A stretch of DNA of 64,000 nucleotides from Bradyrhizobium erythrophlei. Lineage in GTDB: Bacteria; Pseudomonadota; Alphaproteobacteria; Rhizobiales; Xanthobacteraceae. The stretch spans positions 6,003,501 to 6,067,500 of the forward strand of contig FSRD01000001.1 of NCBI GenBank assembly GCA_900129675.1. Reading direction: 5' to 3'. Below are positions 24,477 to 33,922 of the stretch, in pieces. The notes beneath the pieces were generated by a model that did not search any database, was not told the DNA's origin, and saw only the letters and a program-made list of their open reading frames with translations. A program made the translations under genes and the position numbers. The stretch's first letter is position 1; every line of letters begins with the position of its first letter.

Positions 24477-25703
24477 ATGGAGCAGATCGAGGTCGTAGTG
24501 ATTGGCGGCGGTCAAGCTGGCTTGGCCTCCAGTCGCGAGCTTACTGGTTTGGGCGTAGAGCACGTCGTGCTTGAGCGCGGCCAGATCGGTGAGACATGGC
24601 GCAACCGGTGGGATAGTTTCTGTCTCGTAACCCCGAACTGGTCCTTGCGCCTCCCAGGTCGCCCATACGATGGCACGGATCCCGATGGGTTCATGCCGCG
24701 AGAACAGATAGTCGCATACTTAGAACAGTACGCCGCGTCCTTCGGGTCACCTGTCCAAGAACACGTTGAAATAAGCTCGCTAAGCGCGCGAGATGGTGAC
24801 GGTTTCGTCCTCGAGACGACCTCGGGATCTTACAAGGCAAGGTCATTGGTGGTGGCGACGGGCGCCTATCAACGCCCGCACCGCCCGCACGGAGCGAATA
24901 CCTTGCCTATTAGCTTGCTCCAGATCGATGTCGAGGATTACAGCAATCCGAAGGCACTTCCCCCTGGTCGTGTACTCATCATTGGGAGTGGACAGTCGGG
25001 ATGCCAAATCGCGGAGGAGTTGCACGGATCTGGGCGGGAAGTAGTGCTGGCCTGCGGTCGCGCTCCCTGGGCCTCCCGAAGGATTGGGGATCGGGACATC
25101 GTCTGGTGGCTTGCGGAGTCGGGCTTTTTCGATGCGCCGTTCAGCACGCTTCCAGGGCCCGAGGCGCGGCTCTACGCGAATTTGCTGACAACCGGGCACG
25201 ACGGGGGCCACGACCTGCACCTGCGGACACTGCGTGACGCGGGTGTCATCCTTGCGGGCCACTTCCTCGGGTCCGACGGCGTACGAGCACGATTCGCCCC
25301 CGATTTGGAGGAGACAATCGCGTGGGGCGACGCCCGCTACCGGCAGCTGATGGATTTGTTCCAGCGCCTAGTGGTCCAACGGGGGCTGAAACCAATCGAG
25401 ATCCTGAAGCCCAGCCCTTTCGTCGGCCCCGGACCCGCGGAAATCGACTTGGCCGGCTTCGGAGCGGTGATCTTCGCAAGCGGTTTCCGGCCCGACTTCC
25501 GATCCTGGCTTGCTTGGCCGAACGCGTTTGATGATGACGGTTTTCCGCTCCAAGTCGATGGCGCGAGCACCGTGATACCGGGATTGTACTTCGTGGGCAT
25601 CCACTTCCTTCGCAAGCGAAAGTCCTCCTTGCTTATTGGTGTGGGAGAAGACGCGACCATCGTTGCCCACGATATCGCGCGCACAAAGAGCAGGGCCACT
25701 TGA
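24477..25703 (+). CDS. FAD-dependent monooxygenase/oxidoreductase (flavin-containing monooxygenase-like)
   Basis: 408 residues with two dinucleotide-binding motifs: VVVIGGGQAGLASSRELTGL at the N-terminus for FAD and VLIIGSGQSGCQIAEELHGS near residue 165 for NAD(P)H. ERGQIGETWRNRWDSFCLVT is typical of FMO-like enzymes (W-R-x-R-W-D region), as is VVATGAYQRPHRP. The likely reaction is NADPH-dependent oxygenation of a small organic substrate; none can be named. ATG 24477 is preceded by GCGGAGG. Intact. Confidence 0.85.
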   Translation: MEQIEVVVIGGGQAGLASSRELTGLGVEHVVLERGQIGETWRNRWDSFCLVTPNWSLRLPGRPYDGTDPDGFMPREQIVAYLEQYAASFGSPVQEHVEISSLSARDGDGFVLETTSGSYKARSLVVATGAYQRPHRPHGANTLPISLLQIDVEDYSNPKALPPGRVLIIGSGQSGCQIAEELHGSGREVVLACGRAPWASRRIGDRDIVWWLAESGFFDAPFSTLPGPEARLYANLLTTGHDGGHDLHLRTLRDAGVILAGHFLGSDGVRARFAPDLEETIAWGDARYRQLMDLFQRLVVQRGLKPIEILKPSPFVGPGPAEIDLAGFGAVIFASGFRPDFRSWLAWPNAFDDDGFPLQVDGASTVIPGLYFVGIHFLRKRKSSLLIGVGEDATIVAHDIARTKSRAT

Positions 25704-26201
25704 TCGTGAGAATCCGTACTTGGAGGCCGTGTTCGAAACGATCGAGAACGAGTGGAGGGCGGCTCGACTTTCTGCTGCCTTCGATCGCCCTCGCGCCGCG
25801 CGAGGATGTCGGCTTCTGGCACGAACCGGACCAACCGGGCCGACCTAATGATGTCCGTTGCTCGGGGTAACCCGGAAGTGGCGGTTCGGGGCCGTTAGGA
25901 CCGCTTTTGACCCATCTCGGACATGGGCGCACTGGTCGGTTTTTGGTTTTGTTGTTCACGATTAAATCAGGAAAAGCGCCAACTGTGCTGACCCTTACCG
26001 CCACGCTCGATCGTAGCGTGTTGGCCTGCTCGGGCTGCTTGCTGCGCTGCACTCGACGTTGCCATGCACCGTTTATATTTTATATTTCTTACAGTTTGAT
26101 CAGCATCAATGCGGGTTCTTTTGGCGGGAAATTGGTGAACCAATCTAAACATTAGAAATTGGATCGAGGCGACACTGAGGAACCAGAGATTGGAGGGAGA
26201 C
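25704..26201. other. Intergenic with dispersed repeat, upstream of cstA
   Basis: Holds a good copy of the dispersed repeat (25849-25915). The AT-rich part at 26080-26160 is the likely cstA promoter region. No gene supported. Confidence 0.5.
25849..25915 (+). repeat. Dispersed repeat, best-preserved copy
   Basis: GATGTCCGTTGCTCGGGGTA, ACCCGGAAGTGGCGGTTCGG, GGCCGTTAGGACCGCTTTTG, ACCCA. Used as the reference for the family in this window. Confidence 0.8.
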
Positions 26202-28274
26202 ATGAGTTCGCTCGCCATCAAGGGAAATGGACTTCAGTCAAAGCTCCTCTGGGCCGCAGTGATCGCGCTCGGTGCGCTTTCTTTCGGGATCGTCGCGCTC
26301 AGCAGAGGCGAGAACGTCAACGCGGCATGGCTCGTCGTCGCCGCGGTGTGCATCTACTTCATTGCCTACCGCTTTTACGCGCTGTTCATTGCCGAAAAGG
26401 TACTGGGCGTCGACCCTACGCGGCAGACCCCGGCCTACCAACACAATGACGGCCTCGACTACGTGCCAACCAACCGCTACGTGCTGTTCGGTCACCACTT
26501 CGCGGCAATTGCTGGCGCCGGCCCCCTGGTCGGTCCGGTGCTCGCCGCCCAGATGGGCTACCTGCCTGGCACGCTTTGGATTCTCGCTGGCGTGGTCTTC
26601 GCCGGCGCGGTGCAGGATCTGACTGTGCTCTTTCTCTCCACGCGGCGTGACGGCCGCTCGCTCGGCGACATGGTGCGCTCTGAAATGGGGCCGGTTGCCG
26701 GCGGCATCGCGCTCGTTGGCGTGCTGCTGATCATGGTCATCCTGCTCGCCGTGCTGGCGCTGGTTGTGGTCAAGGCGCTGGTCGGCAGTCCGTGGGGCAC
26801 CTTCACGGTGTTCTGCACCATTCCAATTGCAATGTTGATGGGCGTCTATGCCCGCTTCATCCGGATCGGCCGCATCGCGGAAATGTCGGTGATCGGCGTC
26901 GTGTTGCTGCTTGCGTCGCTAATCTACGGCCGGACCGTGGCGGAAAACCCGGCGATCGCAACATGGTTTGATTTGCGCGGCGAGACGCTGGCGCTGATCA
27001 TCATCGGGTACGGCTTCGTCGCCTCGGTGCTGCCGGTGTGGCTACTGCTGGCGCCACGGGACTATCTGTCGACCTTCCTCAAGGTCGGCACAATGGCGCT
27101 GCTCGCGGTCGGCATCATCTTGGTCCAGCCAGAGTTGAAGATGCCGGCGGTCACCACGTTCATCGACGGCACCGGCCCGGTGTGGTCTGGCAGCCTATTC
27201 CCGTTCCTGTTCATCACCATCGCCTGTGGCTCGGTATCCGGCTTCCATGCGCTAATCGCCTCGGGCACGACCCCGAAAATGGTAGAAAATGAGAGCCAGC
27301 TCCGCTTCATCGGCTATGGCGCCATGCTTACGGAATCCTTCGTTGCCATCATGGCGATGATCGGTGCGACCGTGATCGAGCCCGGAATCTATTTCGCCAT
27401 AAACAGCCCGGGCGCGCTGATTGGCACCACCGCCGCGCAGGCGGCGGAGGTGATCTCCGGCTGGGGCTTCACCGTCACCCCCGACATGATCAGCCAGATC
27501 GCCCAGGACGTCGGCGAGAACACGCTGCTGTCGCGCACCGGCGGCGCCCCGACACTCGCGGTCGGCATGGCGCATATCCTGTCCGGTATGTTCGGCGGCC
27601 GCGTTTTGATGGGGCTCTGGTACCACTTCGCCATTCTTTTCGAAGCGCTGTTTATCCTCACCACCGTCGACGCCGGCACCCGCGTCGCCCGCTTCATGAT
27701 CCAGGATATGATCGGCAGCGTAGTGCCGTCGTTCCGGAAGACCGAGTCGTGGGGAAACAACCTGGTCGGATCGGCGCTGGCGGTCGGCGCCTGGGGCTAC
27801 TTCCTCTACCAGGGAGTGATCGATCCAATGGGCGGCATCAACACGCTCTGGCCGTTGTTCGGCATCTCCAACCAGATGCTGGCGGGGATGGCGCTCATCC
27901 TGTGCACGGTCATACTGTTCAAGATGAAGCGCCAGCGTTACGCTTGGGTTACGATCGTGCCCACCTTATGGCTCCTGGTATGCACGCTGACGGCGGGGTT
28001 GCAGAAAATCTTCAGCGCCGAACCGGCGATCGGCTTCGTTGCCCACGCGCGGGTGTTCGGCGACGCCGCCGCGGCGGGCAAGATCCTGGCGCCGGCGAAG
28101 ACGATAGAGGAGATGCACCGCGTCATCGTCAACGATTACGTCGACGCCACACTGTGTGCGCTGTTCGTCATGGTGGTGCTGGCCATGATGGTCTACGGCG
28201 TCATCGCCATACGCCGGGCGTTCGGCGATCCGAGGATCACCGCCATCGAGATCGGCGTACCCGCAACCATCTAG
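26202..28274 (+). CDS. cstA: Carbon starvation protein CstA (peptide/pyruvate transporter)
   Basis: A 690-residue polytopic membrane protein. Recognisable segments include YRFYALFIAEKVLGVDPTRQ, DGLDYVPTNRYVLFGHHFAA, IAGAGPLVGPVLAAQMGYLP, and GSVSGFHALIASGTTPKM. CstA imports peptides or pyruvate under carbon limitation in enterobacteria. Start at 26202 from GGAGGGAGAC. Followed after 10 bp by the small YbdD-type gene, the usual partner. Full length, no lesions. Confidence 0.95.
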   Translation: MSSLAIKGNGLQSKLLWAAVIALGALSFGIVALSRGENVNAAWLVVAAVCIYFIAYRFYALFIAEKVLGVDPTRQTPAYQHNDGLDYVPTNRYVLFGHHFAAIAGAGPLVGPVLAAQMGYLPGTLWILAGVVFAGAVQDLTVLFLSTRRDGRSLGDMVRSEMGPVAGGIALVGVLLIMVILLAVLALVVVKALVGSPWGTFTVFCTIPIAMLMGVYARFIRIGRIAEMSVIGVVLLLASLIYGRTVAENPAIATWFDLRGETLALIIIGYGFVASVLPVWLLLAPRDYLSTFLKVGTMALLAVGIILVQPELKMPAVTTFIDGTGPVWSGSLFPFLFITIACGSVSGFHALIASGTTPKMVENESQLRFIGYGAMLTESFVAIMAMIGATVIEPGIYFAINSPGALIGTTAAQAAEVISGWGFTVTPDMISQIAQDVGENTLLSRTGGAPTLAVGMAHILSGMFGGRVLMGLWYHFAILFEALFILTTVDAGTRVARFMIQDMIGSVVPSFRKTESWGNNLVGSALAVGAWGYFLYQGVIDPMGGINTLWPLFGISNQMLAGMALILCTVILFKMKRQRYAWVTIVPTLWLLVCTLTAGLQKIFSAEPAIGFVAHARVFGDAAAAGKILAPAKTIEEMHRVIVNDYVDATLCALFVMVVLAMMVYGVIAIRRAFGDPRITAIEIGVPATI

Positions 28275-28284
28275 GGAGCGAACC

Positions 28285-28485
28285 TTGCCTGACATCATGA
28301 CGCTGAAAGAATGGTCGGTTCGCACCGCGCGTCTGATGGTCGGCATTCCCGACTATCAGACCTACGTGGAGCATCGTCGGCAGACGCATCCGAACGAGCC
28401 GATCATGACGTACGAAGAATTCTTCGTGGAACGCCAGAACGCTCGCTACGCTGTCGGCAAGGGCCGCTTCCGCGGCTGCTGTTGA
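28285..28485 (+). CDS. YbdD/YjiX family small protein
   Basis: 66 residues from a TTG start, or 62 from ATG 28297. TTG is favoured because AGGGAG lies six bases upstream. Contains the family core: TARLMVGIPDYQTYVEHRRQ, HPNEPIMTYEEFFVERQNAR, and the RFRGCC end. These proteins nearly always follow cstA/btsT and are required for their transport activity in E. coli (YjiX-like). Forms an operon with cstA. Confidence 0.9.
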   Translation: MPDIMTLKEWSVRTARLMVGIPDYQTYVEHRRQTHPNEPIMTYEEFFVERQNARYAVGKGRFRGCC

Positions 28486-28961
28486 AAGCCGCTAAAGCGC
28501 TGGGCCAATTCGATGCAATTGCTCTCCGATGGCGTGATCGAGTGAGGGGATGATGGCGGCGGTGTATGAGTCTGCTTATGGCACGAAACTGACGTGCCAT
28601 TCCGTTCAGCGCACGTCCGCTGATGAGGGCTAAACGGACTCACCGCGGACATCGCTTCTCGTCAGTTCATGACCCAGGCTGTGTGAAAACGTGCATGAGC
28701 AGAGAATGCGCAGAATTGTTTTCTCCCGCTTCTTATTCGATGGTGACTGGCAGAGCTGTCCTTTTCCAATTCAACGTAATCGAGACAGAATTTCTACACG
28801 CAAGTTCGACGTCGGAATGATGAAAAGATCATCTGTCAACTTCGGCTCACGCTGATAAAAACGGAATGCCCGGTCTCGCGCCGGGCATTTTCATCTGGAA
28901 GACGTTGTCAAAGACCGGGATAATTCCGGCTTATAAAAAGACTACCAGGGAGGAATTCGAC
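28486..28961. other. Intergenic with hairpins, upstream of phaB
   Basis: Contains a perfect 8-bp hairpin ATGGCACG-AAACTGA-CGTGCCAT near 28574-28597 within a relic of the dispersed repeat module, and a terminator-like hairpin at 28865-28890. No gene supported. Confidence 0.5.
28865..28893 (+). terminator. Terminator-like hairpin before phaB
   Basis: AATGCCCGG / CCGGGCATT stem of nine base pairs around TCTCGCG, followed by TTC. Could end a transcript from upstream, or act in the phaB leader because phaB starts 70 bp later. Confidence 0.5.
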
Positions 28962-29687
28962 ATGGCACGTGTTGCGTTGGTGACGGGGGGAACGCGGGGC
29001 ATTGGCGCGGCGATCAGCAAGGCGCTGAAGGCCGCAGGCTACAAGGTCGCCGCCAGTTATGCCGACAACGACGCGGCGGCGGACAAGTTCAAGGCCGAGA
29101 CCGGCATTCCCGTCTATAAATGGGACGTGAGTTCGTTCGACGCCTGCGCCGCGGGCGTCAAGAAGGTCGAGGCCGACCTCGGCCCGGTCGATGTGCTCGT
29201 CAACAATGCCGGTATCGCCAAAGATGGTGCGTTTCACAAGATGACGCTTGAGCAGTGGAATGCTGTGATCAACACCAATCTCGGCTCGCTGTTCAACATG
29301 ACGCGTCAGGTGATCGAGGGCATGCGCGCCCGCAAGTTCGGCCGTGTCATCAACATCTCTTCGGTGAACGGCCAGAAGGGCCAGTTCGGCCAGGTCAATT
29401 ATTCGGCAGCCAAGGCCGGCGACATCGGCTTCACCAAAGCGCTCGCGCTGGAGAACGCCAAGGGCGGCATCACGGTGAACGTGATTTGCCCGGGCTACAT
29501 CAACACCGAAATGGTACAGGCCGTGCCGAAGGAGGTGCTGGAGAAAAGCATCCTGCCGCTGATCCCGGTCAATCGCCTCGGCGAGCCGGAGGAGATCGCG
29601 CGCAGCGTGGTTTTCCTTGCGGCCGACGATGCTGGTTTCATCACGGGGTCGACCCTCACCGTGAACGGCGGGCAATACATGGTGTGA
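28962..29687 (+). CDS. phaB: NADPH-dependent acetoacetyl-CoA reductase
   Basis: 241 residues, classical short-chain dehydrogenase: TGGTRGIGAAISKALKAAGY cofactor loop, NNAGIAKDG, active-site Ser in INISSVNGQKGQFGQ and YSAAKAG with the catalytic Tyr/Lys, and the PhaB-typical CPGYINTEMVQAVPKEVLEK. Reduces acetoacetyl-CoA to (R)-3-hydroxybutyryl-CoA for PhaC. ATG 28962 follows GGGAGGAATTCGAC. No phaA next to it here. Confidence 0.93.
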   Translation: MARVALVTGGTRGIGAAISKALKAAGYKVAASYADNDAAADKFKAETGIPVYKWDVSSFDACAAGVKKVEADLGPVDVLVNNAGIAKDGAFHKMTLEQWNAVINTNLGSLFNMTRQVIEGMRARKFGRVINISSVNGQKGQFGQVNYSAAKAGDIGFTKALALENAKGGITVNVICPGYINTEMVQAVPKEVLEKSILPLIPVNRLGEPEEIARSVVFLAADDAGFITGSTLTVNGGQYMV

Positions 29688-30080
29688 CGCCCAGTTATGA
29701 CCTCGTGCCTCCTGAGTTGAGGATTTTCGCGGACCAATGCTGACGTCAGGCATCGCCCGTGGCTCATGGCGTTGTTGGCGCGGCGCCCGACGTCGGGTCG
29801 CTGCACCGCCTAGGCACTCGGGATCGATACCCGGCGACGCTGCTCGGCCGCGCGGACGAGGTGATCGAATAAGGGATCTGTTTGCTGCGGTGCATGAGTC
29901 CGGAGATGGCACAACTCGGACATACCGCCGTGGTCGCTCTATGTCCGTTGTTGGGGGCAGAGCGGAAAACATATGCTCGCATTGAGCTTTTCAGCTTTTG
30001 ACCGGAAGTCGTTGCTTCGCGAGACTCGCACTGCGTCGGGACTGCCCCGTTACCAAGTGAGGAGCCATCAAGAGCCAAAG
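29688..30080. other. Intergenic with dispersed repeat
   Basis: Includes the longer repeat module: TTTGCTGCGGTGCATGAGTC near 29879 followed by the core repeat at 29938. No gene supported. Confidence 0.5.
29938..30003 (+). repeat. Dispersed repeat copy
   Basis: TATGTCCGTTGTTGGGGGCA then GAGCGGAAAAC and CAGCTTTTGACCG. Diverged in the middle. Confidence 0.65.
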
Positions 30081-30899
30081 CTAAGCTATGTCACCCGGGA
30101 TGGCAGTCTGCCGCGCAGCTTTCTCTTGCGCGATAATTCCTTCCAGCCGTGCGATGTTTTCTAGGAGGCGTTGACTGGTCAGGACGAGGAAGTAGTAGCC
30201 GAATTGCGGATTTTGAAAGTAGATTTCAAGCAGCCTTTCATAAGTTATGGTCAGGACTTGTCCGTCCTCTATGCACTCGACCGTCCCGGTTCGTCGATTA
30301 TTGGGCGTAAGGAAGCCAAGTTCTCCCATGAGACGTCCTGGCGGAAGCTCGACACCGATTTCCGTGACCAGAAACTTCCCTGTGACCGTCAGGAACATTT
30401 CGGTAGCTGCGTCACCCTTCCTGAATAATCTGTCGCCCCGGCGATATCTGCGTTCGGTCATGAACGGCTTAAGCCATTGCATCGACATATCACCCTGCGT
30501 CGCGTTCCGCGCTTTCTTGACGAGCTTGAGCATCTGACGGAGGCGAACGGCATTGATCGGCAGCAACAGCAGATACAGGAGAAAAGTGGCGACGTTTCCG
30601 GAGAGCGCACCAAAGGTCGCGAAGAACGTGCAGCCGGCCATGTTCGCGACGCGCAGCGGCACCATTGTCTGCATCAGCAAGGTAGCAACGAAGAAGATCG
30701 CGCCGACCAAAGCGAACATGTTGGCGAGCGTGATGTTGGCCAGCACTATTTCCACCAGCCGGTTGAACAGTGCGTCGTAGGTGATGTTGTTGGGATCGAG
30801 ACCCATTTGAACCAGGATTTTTGCGATCCTGAGATTGTCCGCCGCCGTATCAAGAATGCGGTTTAGCATCGTCGAAAAGTCTGCACCGCTGGACTCCAT
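30081..30899 (-). CDS. Membrane protein with C-terminal cyclic nucleotide-binding domain
   Basis: 272 residues. Three probable membrane segments between about 50 and 120 (ANITLANMFALVGAIFFVAT; VANMAGCTFFATFGALSGNV; ATFLLYLLLLPINAV), then a cNMP-binding domain: RYRRGDRLFRKGDAATEMFL, GVELPPGRLMGELGFLTPNN, RRTGTVECIEDGQVLTITYE. The PGRLMGELGFL phosphate cassette lacks the usual PRAA arginine arrangement, so ligand binding is uncertain. No effector or DNA-binding domain. Similar proteins are widespread and uncharacterised in rhizobia. Confidence 0.8.
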   Translation of the reverse strand: MESSGADFSTMLNRILDTAADNLRIAKILVQMGLDPNNITYDALFNRLVEIVLANITLANMFALVGAIFFVATLLMQTMVPLRVANMAGCTFFATFGALSGNVATFLLYLLLLPINAVRLRQMLKLVKKARNATQGDMSMQWLKPFMTERRYRRGDRLFRKGDAATEMFLTVTGKFLVTEIGVELPPGRLMGELGFLTPNNRRTGTVECIEDGQVLTITYERLLEIYFQNPQFGYYFLVLTSQRLLENIARLEGIIAQEKAARQTAIPGDIA

Positions 30900-31477
30900 C
30901 GGATCATCCCCCGCGCAAAGCCGTCGGTATTCGTCGGATATCGATCAATTTTACTCTGAGCGATGATTTCGGCAATTGCCCGCGCTCTTTAGTCGGTTTT
31001 GTCGTCGTATCTGACCCCGAGCCGAAGAGAGGTAACGTCGGCTCCTAGGCAGCTTTCGCGAGTGGAGAGCAACAATGTCACAAAGTCGGGAACTTCCGAA
31101 TCTGGCACTTTTGCGACATGCCGGCGGACTATGAGGATGTCCGTTTATCGAGGAGGACCGGAAGGCATCGTCGGAGGGTCAAATCGACCCGAATGACCCA
31201 GGCTGCGTGAAAACGGGCGCGAGCAGAGAATGCGCAGAATTGTAAATCGGACGGGGCGAGCGTGGCGACGGCGGGTATAGGACGAACTTTCTGCAACCGT
31301 GCGCTACATCACATTTCTTCTCTGTCGGTCGGTATATTTTGCGGACTTGCTTGGGGCATTTGTGCGAGCGACGCGCAGCGAAAGTCTCGATCACACATAC
31401 CCTCAGTCAATGTGCACTGCCTCAGCGAGGGCAGCGCCAATCGTCCAAGCGTCGCCTCTCGTGTGGGAACGCGTGAC
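30900..31477. other. Intergenic with dispersed repeat
   Basis: Repeat copy at 31136-31200. The reading frame of the next gene is open back to 31262 but that extension is not protein-like and has no start signal. Nothing else supported. Confidence 0.45.
31136..31200 (+). repeat. Dispersed repeat copy
   Basis: GATGTCCGTTTATCGAGGAG then GACCGGAAGGCATCG and GAATGACCCA. Confidence 0.65.
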
Positions 31478-33691
31478 ATGAACATTCTGCGAGAAATCGT
31501 TACGAAGAGCGAGTGGATTATTGCGGTCCTGGCGCTTTCGGTGGTCGCCTGGACGCGCTTCAACTCACCACCCACCAATCGTTCCGGTACGACCTTCGCG
31601 CTGTTCTTCTTCGGCGTGATATTTTATTACGCCTTGATCGTGGCGCTCTGGCTTCTGGTCATAATCTCGCTTATCCAAGGTAGCATCGGCTTCGACTGGA
31701 TTCTCAAAGCACTGACAACGGTGAATCCCGAGGCGCAAATCGAACTTGCTCAATACTCTCCGATTGTGGCTGCGCTCGTCATCGTCGTTGCTTCGCAATT
31801 CCGGCAGGTGTCGCGGATCGATTTGGCGGCGCGGACATTCTGTTTCAAGCTCGCGGCGATTCCGCGTGAAGCCGATCGGCTCGCAGTCGAACTCGCGCAA
31901 GGCGCTGATTTTGAACCGACGGAGAAGCTTCGAAGGCAAGTCACCAAAATCGTTTCCGAGAATATCAGCCCGCAGGCGCTGAACTTCAGCAGGGATGGCA
32001 CGCTTTCCGCCCGCTTCACGAGGGCGATCGCGTTGTACTGCCTGTTCGTTGGGCCCAGGAACAACGGAACGGCACTCGAGTTTGCCGGGAACGGATATAG
32101 CCGATCCGCCTACGCCAGGATCATGCAACACGGTGAAGAGGTGGCTGCTCGCGCAGATGCCCGTTATGAAGAACTGGTGCACACCGGCCTTGCCTTTTTC
32201 ACGTCTTCGCAACCCACCCGGGAATTGAGAGAAGCGCTGAATTGCAACATTATGGAAGTTTCAAATCTCACCTGCAGCCTCGTTGCGCGTTACGTCCTTT
32301 TTTGCGAAAGGACCCGCAACGGGCGGCTCCAGCGTCTCGCGGGTATGGGTTTCGACGCCCGCCCAACACCGACGTTCGGACCGGACCAGTGGGCGACGAC
32401 GATTCTCCTGGTCATCCTCCTGAGCGTCGGCATGATGGTGCTCATGCCAGGGACGCGTCCGATCGCAGCAGGCAAAGTCCTGACCATTGCGATCACCTTC
32501 GGCGTCTCGATCGGATTCGCAGTCTTGGGCGCAATCGTGGTCGCACAACGTTTCATTGCACGCTACGAGCGAGACAGGCCGGCATTTCCGCCAATCGCCG
32601 AGTTGATACTCGCGGCCCTCGTCGTTGTGGGACTGTCGATCGCCCTGCGACTCGGTATTCTGCTCGTGCCCGCCTTGATCCAAGGCGAGGGATTTCAGGA
32701 CGTCCTCAATCAGTTTGTCGAACGGTTGCCCGGAACTATCACTCCCTTCGTTTGCACGATCTCGCTCGGGCTTCTTTGCTCCTACCTTGGACCCCTAGAC
32801 TGGAGCTGGTACCGCGTTTCGGTTGTCGGGGCGCTCGGGAACGGGCTCACACTTATGGGCGCCGGGTGGCTGGTCGGATCTCTCGTCGGCGACACGGTGC
32901 TGGCTCAGTTCTACCTGCATCCGGAACACGCAATTCGAATCATCGCCCTGAGCACTGGATTGACCGGCTTCATGGTCGGCGCCATGGTTCTCGCGGTGTT
33001 CAATAAGTCCGAGCGCGTGCGCAAGGATACCGCCGAGCGTGCAGCCGAGGTCCCGCACACGGATATTCCAGTGCACAGCGCGCCCTCGCTTGCTCAGGAC
33101 CTCGAAGCCCCATTGCCATCCGGATCCGAGGCCGCCCTTGATCTCGGCTGCTACACGCGCGCAAGCGTCGAGTCCCTGGAGGGACGTTATGTATGCTTCC
33201 GGCCGGCCTTCTCGTCCGCCGACGTCATAAATGCTTACCTTATGTTCGTTCACTGGGACGACGCCGAATCCTGCCTGACGTTCGAGGAGCGAGAACGTGT
33301 CGATGCTGGGCACACGCAAAAAGGTCGAGTCTACATCCCGGACGGGCGGCCGTTCATGAGCTTTGTTACAGTCGAAAAGGGGGCCATGCGCCTGATCATG
33401 GTATCCCGCCCCGAAGGCAACGAGCCTGCACGCGGTCTCGTCATAACGTCGTCAAACCCGGGCGGAGCACATTTCACGCCGGCGAGCGCTCCGATCGTAC
33501 TCAGACGCGTGGTCGACCAAACGCCTCAACTTGGTTACATTGGGCCTGGCGCGCCCGACTACGAAGCCTATCGCCGGGAGCTTGAGATCGTGATGCCCGC
33601 ATTCGGCTTCTTCGCGACAGTTCCGCGAGCAGTTTCGGTGACCGAGTCCCCGCCGTTGGACCGGCAGAGGACGTTTGCCTGTCCAGCATAA
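31478..33691 (+). CDS. Large polytopic membrane protein of unknown function
   Basis: About 737 residues from ATG 31478. Two to three hydrophobic segments near the N-terminus (WIIAVLALSVVAW; FALFFFGVIFYYALIVALWL), a 200-residue soluble part with FCERTRNGRLQRLAG, then about six more membrane segments (TTILLVILLSVGMMVLMPGT; ITFGVSIGFAVLGAIVVAQR; LILAALVVVGLSIALRLGIL; TGLTGFMVGAMVLAVF), and a soluble C-terminal domain of about 190 residues (GRYVCFRPAFSSADVINAYL; YIPDGRPFMSFVTVEKGAMR). I do not recognise the family. The start is the first Met before the hydrophobic region. Intact. Confidence 0.7.
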   Translation: MNILREIVTKSEWIIAVLALSVVAWTRFNSPPTNRSGTTFALFFFGVIFYYALIVALWLLVIISLIQGSIGFDWILKALTTVNPEAQIELAQYSPIVAALVIVVASQFRQVSRIDLAARTFCFKLAAIPREADRLAVELAQGADFEPTEKLRRQVTKIVSENISPQALNFSRDGTLSARFTRAIALYCLFVGPRNNGTALEFAGNGYSRSAYARIMQHGEEVAARADARYEELVHTGLAFFTSSQPTRELREALNCNIMEVSNLTCSLVARYVLFCERTRNGRLQRLAGMGFDARPTPTFGPDQWATTILLVILLSVGMMVLMPGTRPIAAGKVLTIAITFGVSIGFAVLGAIVVAQRFIARYERDRPAFPPIAELILAALVVVGLSIALRLGILLVPALIQGEGFQDVLNQFVERLPGTITPFVCTISLGLLCSYLGPLDWSWYRVSVVGALGNGLTLMGAGWLVGSLVGDTVLAQFYLHPEHAIRIIALSTGLTGFMVGAMVLAVFNKSERVRKDTAERAAEVPHTDIPVHSAPSLAQDLEAPLPSGSEAALDLGCYTRASVESLEGRYVCFRPAFSSADVINAYLMFVHWDDAESCLTFEERERVDAGHTQKGRVYIPDGRPFMSFVTVEKGAMRLIMVSRPEGNEPARGLVITSSNPGGAHFTPASAPIVLRRVVDQTPQLGYIGPGAPDYEAYRRELEIVMPAFGFFATVPRAVSVTESPPLDRQRTFACPA

Positions 33692-33922
33692 GGTGACGGC
33701 CGTTTGTGGCCATCGGCCGTTGGGATCGGCTGTTCGATCCCCTCGGCTGTGGTGGCCAACAGTTTCCGGTAAGCCGACGAAAATGTCAGGGCGCCCGGGC
33801 AGATACACTTGGAAGGTTTGAGGTAGCGACTGACTGCAAGACGCCAGAGTGATGAGACGACGTCGTCCACTCATTTGAACCTGATACATCGAGCGAATGC
33901 ACTGAACCGAACCGGAGGATCC

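Noticed and set aside
28908..29972. Minus-strand frame opposite phaB
   Set aside because: Antisense of a canonical SDR gene; high-GC third-position bias explains the open frame.
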